Translations under genes and position numbers: made by a program
The notes under the pieces: model-generated
What the model saw: only the letters and a program-made list of their open reading frames with translations
What the model was told of the DNA's origin: nothing
Database searches by the model: none
Assembly (NCBI GenBank): GCA_028282865.1
Contig: JANQHA010000041.1
Span: 1-5,586 of the forward strand
Length of the DNA stretch: 5,586 bases
Direction of reading: 5' to 3'
From: Oligoflexales bacterium
GTDB taxonomy: Bacteria; Bdellovibrionota_B; Oligoflexia; Oligoflexales; CACXFL01
Shown here: piece after piece, positions 1-5,110 of the stretch
Numbering within the stretch: the stretch's first letter is position 1
Layout of the letters: each line of letters opens with the position of its first letter

Positions 1-1
1 T

Positions 2-1054
2 CTGTTTACGTTGCTAATTCCATTTTTTTTCTACGCGATCAGGAGGATTTCTAATCGGCGGACCGCACGTCGATTTCTAATATTTCTTGCAATGGCAGCC
101 CCTTTCTCTCACCATTTAAAGTGGTATTACTCAGAAGTATTTACCGCAATGTTTCTATTTTCTGGTTTATGCCTCATAGTTCTTCATAAAGAAATATTAG
201 CGTGGGTTGTTCTCGCCCTCGGTGTATGCAACCAAGGGGCTACAGTAGTAGGCATAGGACTGGCGTCAGTTCTTTGGGGGTTTCTGAGGAGACAATGGCG
301 TTTCGCTTTGCTGCCAATAATATGCCTGATGACTTATTTGGGCGAGCTGTATCTGAAAAACGGCTGGCCAATTGTTACCGGTTACGAGGGCAATCATGGG
401 TTTAAAACCTTTATGCCATTTTCAGGTTTACCAGAATTTAGCTACCCATTTTTTCTTGGCTCGTTGAGTTTAATCTTTTCGTTTGGCAAGGGGCTGATAT
501 TCCATTATCCCGCTATTTTTATCAAACCAAGCTTTCCCAACATACATAGAGCTTTTCGGAGTTTATACTGGTCTTCAATATTGGTCGTTGTTGGTATCTT
601 GTTAGTCTACTCTAGATGGTGGGCATGGCATGGTGATGTTTTTTGGGGACCTAGGTTTTTCGTCATGGCTAGTTTTCCAGCAGCATTATTCCTCTCTTCT
701 CATGTCCACCGAAGAAGTAGTAGTATCGAATCGCTTATCGTTCTCGTAGCTCTAACGCTATCTCTTTGGATTGGTTTAACCGGAGTTATATACGGCCAAA
801 AGCCTGCAGATTTTTGCTATGGAAATGACTACTTTAACGAAGCCGTCTGCTGGTATGTTTTGGATTTTGCCCAGTGGGTCAGACCGCTTTTTGAAGGGCC
901 CTACCCTTCTGGCTGGCAAAGAGGCTACGCTATTCTAACCATTATTTTATACCTCTGGTTTGCAGTGCCAATATTACACTTCTTGGGTTCGAATCTACGT
1001 CACCATATCCAGAAATTTCGAAAGAACTTTGAGTTCTGGAAATGGTCTTGGTAA
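2..1054 (+). CDS. Polytopic membrane protein, GT-C/GT39-like, 5'-truncated
   Basis: The reading frame is open to the left edge; the codons before the first TTG (position 11) are also sense, so the true start lies outside the window and TTG 11 should not be taken as the start. About 350 residues are visible, mostly hydrophobic segments separated by short basic loops, as in an inner-membrane protein with roughly eight or more helices. Two sequence patches recall a family of large membrane proteins related to GT39/PMT-type glycosyltransferases. One is FGKGLIFHYPAIF (nt 482-520), like the 'GKGLF.YSP' patch of that family. The other is RWWAWHGDVFWGPRFF (nt 614-661), like 'W..W.GG...GPRF'. These enzymes use polyprenyl-phosphate sugars and act on the periplasmic side. 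The catalytic N-terminal region, usually an acidic loop after helix 1, is not visible, so enzymatic function is inference. The C-terminus is short and basic/aromatic. The gene converges with the exchanger gene. Confidence 0.75.
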   Translation: MFTLLIPFFFYAIRRISNRRTARRFLIFLAMAAPFSHHLKWYYSEVFTAMFLFSGLCLIVLHKEILAWVVLALGVCNQGATVVGIGLASVLWGFLRRQWRFALLPIICLMTYLGELYLKNGWPIVTGYEGNHGFKTFMPFSGLPEFSYPFFLGSLSLIFSFGKGLIFHYPAIFIKPSFPNIHRAFRSLYWSSILVVVGILLVYSRWWAWHGDVFWGPRFFVMASFPAALFLSSHVHRRSSSIESLIVLVALTLSLWIGLTGVIYGQKPADFCYGNDYFNEAVCWYVLDFAQWVRPLFEGPYPSGWQRGYAILTIILYLWFAVPILHFLGSNLRHHIQKFRKNFEFWKWSW

Positions 1055-1067
1055 CGCTGTAGAACTC
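1031..1067. repeat. 7-bp inverted repeat spanning the stop codon
   Basis: GAGTTCT (1031-1037) and AGAACTC (1061-1067) are perfect reverse complements around the TAA stop at 1052-1054 of the left-hand gene. The 23-nt loop and lack of a T run make it a poor intrinsic terminator; it may be chance. Confidence 0.25.
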
Positions 1068-1079
1068 AGTACGGCTACT

Positions 1080-1114
1080 GTCATTCCCAGCAGCGCAGCT
1101 GCGTCGGGAATCTG
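1080..1114. repeat. REP-like palindromic element in convergent gap
   Basis: The arms TCATTCCC and GGGAATCTG flank a centre containing the perfect 10-bp palindrome CGCAGCTGCG (1094-1103). ATTCCC (1083... read within 1083-1088) and GGGAAT (1106-1111) are exact reverse complements. The pattern GTCATTCCC...GGGAATC is typical of dispersed REP/small palindromic repeats in many proteobacteria; the ATTCCC/GGGAAT arms are also those of neisserial dRS3, although the spacer here is longer. It sits between two convergent genes, the usual place for such elements. It may fold in mRNA from either side and slow decay or help termination, but no T tract follows. Family membership is inference from pattern, not from a search. 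Confidence 0.5.
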
Positions 1115-1152
1115 TTGGAGTTGGCTAAGGAAGAAATTTCAAGCACGGGCGG

Positions 1153-2106
1153 TCAGAAGATTTCATATGCATAACGAAAGGTAGCCACCCCCAACAAAAC
1201 AATCCCCTCGATACGAGAAAGCCGCCAATGAGTTCTCAGAAAAAAGGCTGTTAAACATGTAGCAAAAATAAGAAAGAAGAATGGGACAGCTGACTCATTG
1301 CCGACTGACATTGGGCTCAAAACAGCGGTAAAACCGACAACCCCAAACAAATTAAATATATCGGATCCTATTAAGCCGCCTATACCGAGCTCAGAGTCTT
1401 TTTTCAAAACACTCGCGACCGCGGTCACTAGCTCAGGCAATGAAGTTCCCATTGCAATAATAGTAATGCCGATAAACCACTCTGACATCCCCATACTTAG
1501 GGCGAACGACTTGGCGGTTTCGACCACTAGATTGCAGCCTACTAGCAAACCTGAAAGTCCAAATAGAACCTTCGCAACCTCCCATGACCAATGGCCATTT
1601 GCCCTTACTATCTCTTGGGAAGCGGCCTCTTTAATGGACTTCTTTGACAGCCAAAGCAGATAACTGATGTATCCAGCGAGTGATACTATTAGTAAAGAAC
1701 CATCAAAGCGAGACACGACACCATCGTAAAGAACTAAAAACGAAACTAAAAGAGTGCCCACTATTAGAAAGAAGCAATCTCTATAAACCGTTTGCCTAGA
1801 GACCGCCATGGGAGTGAGAATTGAACAAAAAGCTAAAATAAATCCAAGATTAAAAATATTTGAACCCACGACATTTGCTAAAGCTAGCTCACCAGAGCCG
1901 TTTAGTGCTGCGTATCCACTAACTGCAAACTCGGGAGCTGACGTCCCTATAGCTACTATTGTTAAGCCTACGACTAACTTAGAGACTCCCAAACGGCGGG
2001 CGATGCTAGCTGCACCCTCAACAAACCAGTCCGCCCCCTTAACTAATAACACCAGGCCAGCAATAAAAATAAGAAGCTCACCAAAAGCAGGTAACAAATC
2101 GCTCAA
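1153..2106 (-). CDS. Sodium/calcium exchanger family protein (CaCA, YrbG-like)
   Basis: This 317-residue inner-membrane protein has the two inverted alpha repeats that define the Ca2+/cation antiporter family; E. coli YrbG is of similar length (about 325). Repeat alpha-1 has GTSAPEF at 54-60 and GSNIFN at 81-86. Repeat alpha-2 has GTSLPEL at 220-226 and GSDIFN at 247-252. The four acidic/amide residues expected to bind cation, by analogy with the archaeal NCX_Mj structure (Glu54, Asn81, Glu213, Asp240), are all present as Glu59, Asn83, Glu225 and Asp249. About ten transmembrane segments can be read, with a polar loop near 155-175 between the halves. The family exchanges Na+ (or H+/K+) for Ca2+ across the cytoplasmic membrane; the exact substrate cannot be read from sequence. 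The start is TTG: the first in-frame stop upstream is close (complement of 2116-2118), no ATG fits, and a good ribosome site precedes it. The gene is divergent from the baeRF gene and has its own promoter candidate. Confidence 0.93.
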   Translation of the reverse strand: MSDLLPAFGELLIFIAGLVLLVKGADWFVEGAASIARRLGVSKLVVGLTIVAIGTSAPEFAVSGYAALNGSGELALANVVGSNIFNLGFILAFCSILTPMAVSRQTVYRDCFFLIVGTLLVSFLVLYDGVVSRFDGSLLIVSLAGYISYLLWLSKKSIKEAASQEIVRANGHWSWEVAKVLFGLSGLLVGCNLVVETAKSFALSMGMSEWFIGITIIAMGTSLPELVTAVASVLKKDSELGIGGLIGSDIFNLFGVVGFTAVLSPMSVGNESAVPFFFLIFATCLTAFFLRTHWRLSRIEGIVLLGVATFRYAYEIF

Positions 2107-2112
2107 TGACCA

Positions 2113-2117
2113 CCTCT
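2113..2117 (-). promoter_or_regulatory. Ribosome binding site fixing the TTG start of the exchanger
   Basis: On the - strand AGAGG is followed by six bases (TGGTCA) and then TTG at 2106-2104. This spacing and the nearby upstream in-frame TAG support the rare TTG start. Confidence 0.65.
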
Positions 2118-2130
2118 AGATAACTATAAA

Positions 2131-2159
2131 ATAATACAGACAATAATCTTTATTCGCAA
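2131..2159 (-). promoter_or_regulatory. Sigma70-type promoter of the exchanger gene
   Basis: On the - strand TTGCGA (complement of 2154-2159) and TATTAT (complement of 2131-2136) are separated by exactly 17 bases. They match the -35 and -10 consensus at 4/6 and 5/6 positions. The transcript would start near 2124, giving a leader of about 18 bases that includes the AGAGG site. This is assigned by eye. Confidence 0.55.
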
Positions 2160-2283
2160 TTTACAGTAGGTGTAAACAAATAAATAGGCTTAAATTGCAA
2201 TAAAATATCTAAATTTTGATCACTATATGCTAAATATATTATGTTTAATGGATGAATAAGCCATATATACAGACAATAAATCT
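2134..2283 (+). repeat. Direct repeat pair ATACAGACAATA(A)ATCT
   Basis: ATACAGACAATAATCT (2134-2149) recurs as ATACAGACAATAAATCT (2267-2283), identical except for one extra A, with starts 133 bases apart. The feature spans both copies. The left copy lies almost wholly inside the exchanger promoter, overlapping its -10 and the spacer. The right copy lies upstream of the baeRF promoter candidate. Such placement fits paired binding sites of a regulator, but in AT-rich DNA a chance or duplication origin is also possible. Confidence 0.4.
2160..2176. promoter_or_regulatory. Operator-like dyad TTTACA-N5-TGTAAA
   Basis: Perfect 6-bp arms TTTACA (2160-2165) and TGTAAA (2171-2176) flank the 5-base centre GTAGG. 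The 17-bp size is typical of a dimeric helix-turn-helix protein site. It abuts the -35 hexamer of the exchanger promoter (2154-2159), a position where an activator or repressor would act. The arms are those of a TyrR box in the opposite order, so TyrR is not implied. The regulator is unknown. Confidence 0.4.
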
Positions 2284-2285
2284 AA

Positions 2286-2319
2286 TAAATAGATGAATAT
2301 TAATAAATATATCTATTTA
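2286..2319. repeat. AT-rich 9-bp inverted repeat overlapping baeRF -35
   Basis: TAAATAGAT (2286-2294) and ATCTATTTA (2311-2319) are perfect reverse complements with a 16-base spacer. The right arm overlaps the -35 hexamer candidate of the baeRF gene by three bases, so it could be an operator. High local A+T raises the chance of coincidence. Confidence 0.35.
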
Positions 2320-2345
2320 ACAAATGAGACAATCTTCCGTAGAGT
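2317..2345 (+). promoter_or_regulatory. Candidate sigma70-type promoter of the baeRF gene
   Basis: TTAACA (2317-2322) and TAGAGT (2340-2345) are 17 bases apart and match consensus at 5/6 and 4/6 positions. Transcription would start near 2352, leaving a leader of about 35 bases before ATG 2387 with GGAGG at 2374-2378. Other AT-rich hexamers upstream, such as TTGATC at 2216, give worse spacing. Confidence 0.4.
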
Positions 2346-2386
2346 CATATGTAATTAATGATTGAACCTTAACGGAGGATTTAACA

Positions 2387-3475
2387 ATGCAAGTACTAAA
2401 TCAAGAGAACCACCAAGCTGGCATCCTACCGAAGGTCACCAACTCTCAGGTGACAGGGGTACACACCTCTATATTCGTGCCTGTTGAGTCAGAATATGAC
2501 TTAACCACTGCTCGATTCATATTCAGTAGGCTGTCTCAGGAAGCAAGAAGACTTCTCGAGCCTTCGATGACAGATCACGAGCTAAATGATCACTTAAGAC
2601 CGATTACCAGAGCTTTTGAGTCATTGAAGTTTAGCCCGGGCACCAAGGGAGTTGCGTTCTTCAAGTCTTCGAGCGCATTCTACCACACCACCCTAAGGGT
2701 CGCTCCGCCGGAGTTGGTGGTAGTCGCTGACAGCTTTCATGTCAAGCCGCTACTACACTGTATTTCGTCGCGACCGGCCTGCTATGCCTTTGCACTGACA
2801 TCTAGGCAAATCAAGGTATTTCGGGTGGAGGGAGACCATGTAACTTCGGTCAAGTCTTATGCAAATAAGCTTGAAGAAAACGATAACAAAAAGAAAGGAG
2901 GTTTTATTGGACAAAGAAAACGTAACAAAGAGGTCACTGACAAATTTATTCGGGACGTCGCAAAGAAGCTCCATAAAGATTTCAATTTGCGTCATAGAGG
3001 AATAGCAATTTTGGGACCTAGAGCTCTGCGCCGAAAGTTAGAGGTCGAGCTTGCAGCCAAGACCCCGCTCAACGTATTCCACCAGTCGACCTTGTACGCG
3101 TCGCTGGAAGAGATGGGGGTCGCGGTAGAGGAAGCGATGAGTGCGCAAACCAAAACTAAATCGCAGAAGTTTGTAAAGCGCCTCATCAATACCAGCGACA
3201 AAGGCATGATAACCTCTTCGCTAGACGAGATAGCTTCGGCAGCAGTACAGGGCCGGATAGAAAGGTTAGTGATTGACCCGTTTATTCAAGTATGGGGCCT
3301 ATACAACAGAACAAACGGGCTTGTTAGGACTTACAACAAGCAAATCTCTCACGAAGACGACTGCGTGATGGACGATATCTCTGAGGAAGTCATTAAAAAC
3401 GGTGGGGATGTGGTGTTTTTTGATTCCTCACAACTCGAAAACGTCGCACCCTATATGGCTGTCCTGAGGTGGTAA
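2387..3475 (+). CDS. baeRF: bacterial homologue of archaeo-eukaryotic release factor 1/Pelota
   Basis: This 362-residue soluble protein is recognised by the pattern of the baeRF families (nearest, by recall, baeRF family 3). Residues 25-58 match the N-terminal 'SIYLPT...R...L..EA...L' region. Residues 88-123 (GVAFF; then PELVVVADSFHVKPLLHCI) match 'GLAvFas...LPvP..vvvgdrFHlkPLL'. Residues 134-151 match 'ALSqn.vrLFeg'. The C-terminal part has the eRF1/Pelota-like ending: AAVQGRIERLVID (285-297), VWGLY, then NGGDVVFFDSSQLE (338-351) and AVLRW at the end. A basic loop KKKGGFIGQRKR (168-179), followed by an amphipathic helix, sits where eRF1 carries GGQ. The family is predicted to act at ribosomes in rescue, quality control or dormancy, but molecular roles are largely untested. 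ATG 2387 is fixed by GGAGG eight bases upstream. There is no signal peptide or membrane segment. It is divergent from the exchanger and 90 bp upstream of nhaA on the same strand. Confidence 0.82.
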   Translation: MQVLNQENHQAGILPKVTNSQVTGVHTSIFVPVESEYDLTTARFIFSRLSQEARRLLEPSMTDHELNDHLRPITRAFESLKFSPGTKGVAFFKSSSAFYHTTLRVAPPELVVVADSFHVKPLLHCISSRPACYAFALTSRQIKVFRVEGDHVTSVKSYANKLEENDNKKKGGFIGQRKRNKEVTDKFIRDVAKKLHKDFNLRHRGIAILGPRALRRKLEVELAAKTPLNVFHQSTLYASLEEMGVAVEEAMSAQTKTKSQKFVKRLINTSDKGMITSSLDEIASAAVQGRIERLVIDPFIQVWGLYNRTNGLVRTYNKQISHEDDCVMDDISEEVIKNGGDVVFFDSSQLENVAPYMAVLRW

Positions 3476-3481
3476 AATCCA

Positions 3482-3531
3482 GCCCACCAAGCATCATAAA
3501 CAGTTTAGAAATAACTTGTTGCTTGGTGGGC
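3482..3531 (+). terminator. Strong hairpin between baeRF and nhaA, atypical terminator or leader structure
   Basis: GCCCACCAAGCA (3482-3493) and TGCTTGGTGGGC (3520-3531) are a perfect 12-bp inverted repeat starting seven bases after the baeRF stop. The 26-base loop can pair further (AACA-GTT 3499-3505 with AAC-T-TGTT 3513-3520). No T run follows on the + strand (CATCACTCTTTAG), so it is not a canonical intrinsic terminator. On the - strand a TTTT lies four bases past the stem, but no - strand gene ends here. It could protect the baeRF mRNA 3' end, partly terminate it, or form a leader structure for nhaA, whose ATG is 34 bases downstream. Confidence 0.55.
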
Positions 3532-3565
3532 CATCACTCTTTAGTATTAGGTAAAGGAATATGAT

Positions 3566-4771
3566 ATGGCCCAGCAAAATGAAAGCGCGAGTTTAATCGC
3601 ACCAATCCTTCTTCTCGTGTCTTCAGTCGCCGGGTTTGTGATATCAAACTCCATCTTTGCTTCCTACTACTTAGACCTTTTAAATACCAAAATTCAATTC
3701 TCCCTAGGCCCTTGGGAGATTATAAATAAATCTATATTACTCTTAGTCAATGACGGTTTGATGGCGATTTTCTTTCTGTTCATTGGCTTAGAGCTCAAAC
3801 GAGAGATCATGGTCGGCGAGCTATCAAACCTGAGAAAAGCTATGCTACCGATTTTTGGTGCTATAGGTGGAATGGCCGTACCAGCCTTAATATATTTTGC
3901 ACTAAACCCCAGCGGAGAGACCGCTCGTGGCTGGGGAATCCCCATGGCGACTGATATTGCATTTGCACTGGGAATTTTAGCCGTTTTAGGCTCAAGAGTG
4001 CCAATGACCTTAAAAGTAATGCTCGCTGCCATTGCTATAGTCGACGATCTTGGTGCTATCTTGGTCATTGCACTATTTTATACTTCGCAGATTGATATCT
4101 CATCTCTCATCTATGCGCTATTATTTTTCGGAGTTTGTTGGACAGCAAACCTTCTAGGAGTGATGAGAACCTCAGTGTATATGCTCATTGGAATTCCGTT
4201 ATGGTATTTCATGCTAAAGTCAGGAGTTCACGCCACTATAGCCGGGGTTTTACTAGCTACCACCATTCCATTAGCCCCTAGAAGAAGCAATACCGCCAAG
4301 CTCATTTCAGATATATTTAATAAGGCCACATCACCACTAGACAGTCCGGCTATTTTCTTGGAGAAATCTTTATTAAAGTGGGTAGGCCTACTAGTCATAC
4401 CCATTTTTGCATTCTGTAATTCCGGGGTATCACTAGGTACCATTGAATTTGGAACTATTTCGCTAGGAATTATTATGGGCTTAGTGGTTGGTAAGCCGGT
4501 AGGAATAGCAGGTGCAGCGTTTATCGCTGAGCGCCTTAAAATAGCTAAACTACCTGAACAGATTAAGTGGTCACAAATTATTGCCATTGGTTTTCTAGCG
4601 GGGATAGGGTTCACAATGTCTTTGTTTGTAAGTTCGTTGGCGTTCAAAGATCCTGCACTTAACAACGAAGCAAAGTTCGCAATCTTAATCGCTTCGCTTA
4701 TCGCTGGGTCGTTAGGAACCTTTGGTATACTCAAGCCTAACTTTAATATCTTTCGTGATTTAATTAAATAG
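3566..4771 (+). CDS. nhaA: Na+/H+ antiporter NhaA
   Basis: This 401-residue inner-membrane antiporter (E. coli NhaA is 388) expels Na+ or Li+ in exchange for external H+ and sets sodium and alkaline-pH tolerance. The hallmark residues are present. Asp160-Asp161 in AIAIVDDLGAI correspond to the E. coli ion-binding pair Asp163-Asp164. Thr129-Asp130 in ATDIAFALG match the Thr132-Asp133 unwound-helix pair. Asp63 sits in NDGLMAIFFLFIGLELKRE, Lys310 in GKPVGI matches Lys300, and His222 in SGVHATIAG matches the pH-response residue His225. The end has GIGFTMSLF (347-355). Twelve helices are plausible. The start ATG is preceded by AAGGA (3554-3558) with seven bases between; ATG 3561 is in another frame and stops at once. 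A weak promoter candidate TTGCTT (3519-3524) with TAGTAT (3542-3547) lies just upstream, partly in the hairpin, but would give a leader too short to include the ribosome site comfortably. Read-through from the baeRF gene is equally possible. Confidence 0.97.
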   Translation: MAQQNESASLIAPILLLVSSVAGFVISNSIFASYYLDLLNTKIQFSLGPWEIINKSILLLVNDGLMAIFFLFIGLELKREIMVGELSNLRKAMLPIFGAIGGMAVPALIYFALNPSGETARGWGIPMATDIAFALGILAVLGSRVPMTLKVMLAAIAIVDDLGAILVIALFYTSQIDISSLIYALLFFGVCWTANLLGVMRTSVYMLIGIPLWYFMLKSGVHATIAGVLLATTIPLAPRRSNTAKLISDIFNKATSPLDSPAIFLEKSLLKWVGLLVIPIFAFCNSGVSLGTIEFGTISLGIIMGLVVGKPVGIAGAAFIAERLKIAKLPEQIKWSQIIAIGFLAGIGFTMSLFVSSLAFKDPALNNEAKFAILIASLIAGSLGTFGILKPNFNIFRDLIK

Positions 4772-4777
4772 GCTGAA

Positions 4778-4804
4778 GCCTAGGGTTAATAATTAAACCT
4801 AAGC
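4778..4804. terminator. Imperfect hairpin between convergent nhaA and small ORF
   Basis: GCCTAGGGTT (4778-4787) and AAACCTAAGC (4795-4804) form a 10-position stem with two mismatches and the loop AATAATT. The sequence after it on the + strand (CCTTTCAAC) has only three T. A smaller AGGC-TGAA-GCCT hairpin (4770-4781) overlaps the left arm and the nhaA stop. It is probably a weak bidirectional terminator for two convergent genes. Confidence 0.4.
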
Positions 4805-4832
4805 CCTTTCAACAATCGAAATATGCTAGCGT

Positions 4833-5021
4833 TTAGAGAGATTCAAACTTGTTTCTCATATCGCTCACCCATTTGACCCCTTCTTCCTGCGATTTATTTT
4901 TTGCTTGTTCCATAAAGTCTGCATGGTCACTCATATAGTGCCCTTGCATTTGCTTGAACCAACTACTAAAAGTTTCAGCTGAAAACTCTTTGTCACAGAT
5001 ATCACAAGACATTGTTTTCAT
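4833..5021 (-). CDS. Small protein with CxxC...HxxxxH zinc-finger-like pattern
   Basis: This 62-residue, charged, soluble protein has Cys6-x2-Cys9, an 18-residue gap, then His28-x4-His33, the arrangement of a C2H2-like metal site. The fold would be a Cys knuckle (SCDICDKEF), an aromatic stretch around FSSWFKQMQGH, and a C-terminal helix rich in Lys, Glu and Gln. I do not recognise a named family. The ATG at 5021 is supported by GGAG (complement of 5030-5033), eight bases upstream; the ATG at residue 4 would be too far from it. The gene lies 89 bp downstream of the acetyltransferase gene on the same strand and converges with nhaA. Co-transcription with the acetyltransferase is possible because no clear terminator was seen between them. 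Function is unknown; a Zn-binding regulatory or adaptor protein is a guess. Confidence 0.75.
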   Translation of the reverse strand: MKTMSCDICDKEFSAETFSSWFKQMQGHYMSDHADFMEQAKNKSQEEGVKWVSDMRNKFESL

Positions 5022-5110
5022 ATTTAGAACTCCAAAGACGACTTATTAAAGTTATTCAGAACCACTTAGATATGCTACCACAGCCTAAAGAGATCGACTA
5101 GGGTCCGGCG

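Noticed and set aside
23..30. Run of eight T near the left edge as a possible phase-variable or frameshift site
   Set aside because: The frame is intact across it and the protein remains a normal membrane segment on both sides; nothing shows slippage.
202..405. Open frame of 67 codons inside the left-hand membrane protein gene
   Set aside because: It is out of frame with a continuous hydrophobic protein and has no start signal.
960..1184. Open frame of 74 codons on the + strand over the end of the left-hand gene
   Set aside because: It overlaps the supported membrane protein, crosses the palindrome and enters the exchanger gene antisense, with no ribosome site seen.
1298..1663. Open frame on the + strand opposite the exchanger (also 1808-2119)
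   Set aside because: It is antisense to a gene with all CaCA motifs, has no ribosome site, and its composition is a shadow of the real frame.
2216..2242. TTGATC with TATTAT as a baeRF promoter
   Set aside because: The spacing is only 15 bases; the TTAACA/TAGAGT pair nearer the gene fits better.
2753..3207. Two - strand open frames opposite the baeRF gene (2753-2995 and 2992-3207)
   Set aside because: They lie opposite a well-supported coding frame and show no ribosome site or recognisable domain.
4228..4734. Long open frames on the - strand opposite nhaA (also 3694-4068)
   Set aside because: NhaA motifs run through the whole + strand frame; the antisense frames have no family pattern or start signals.
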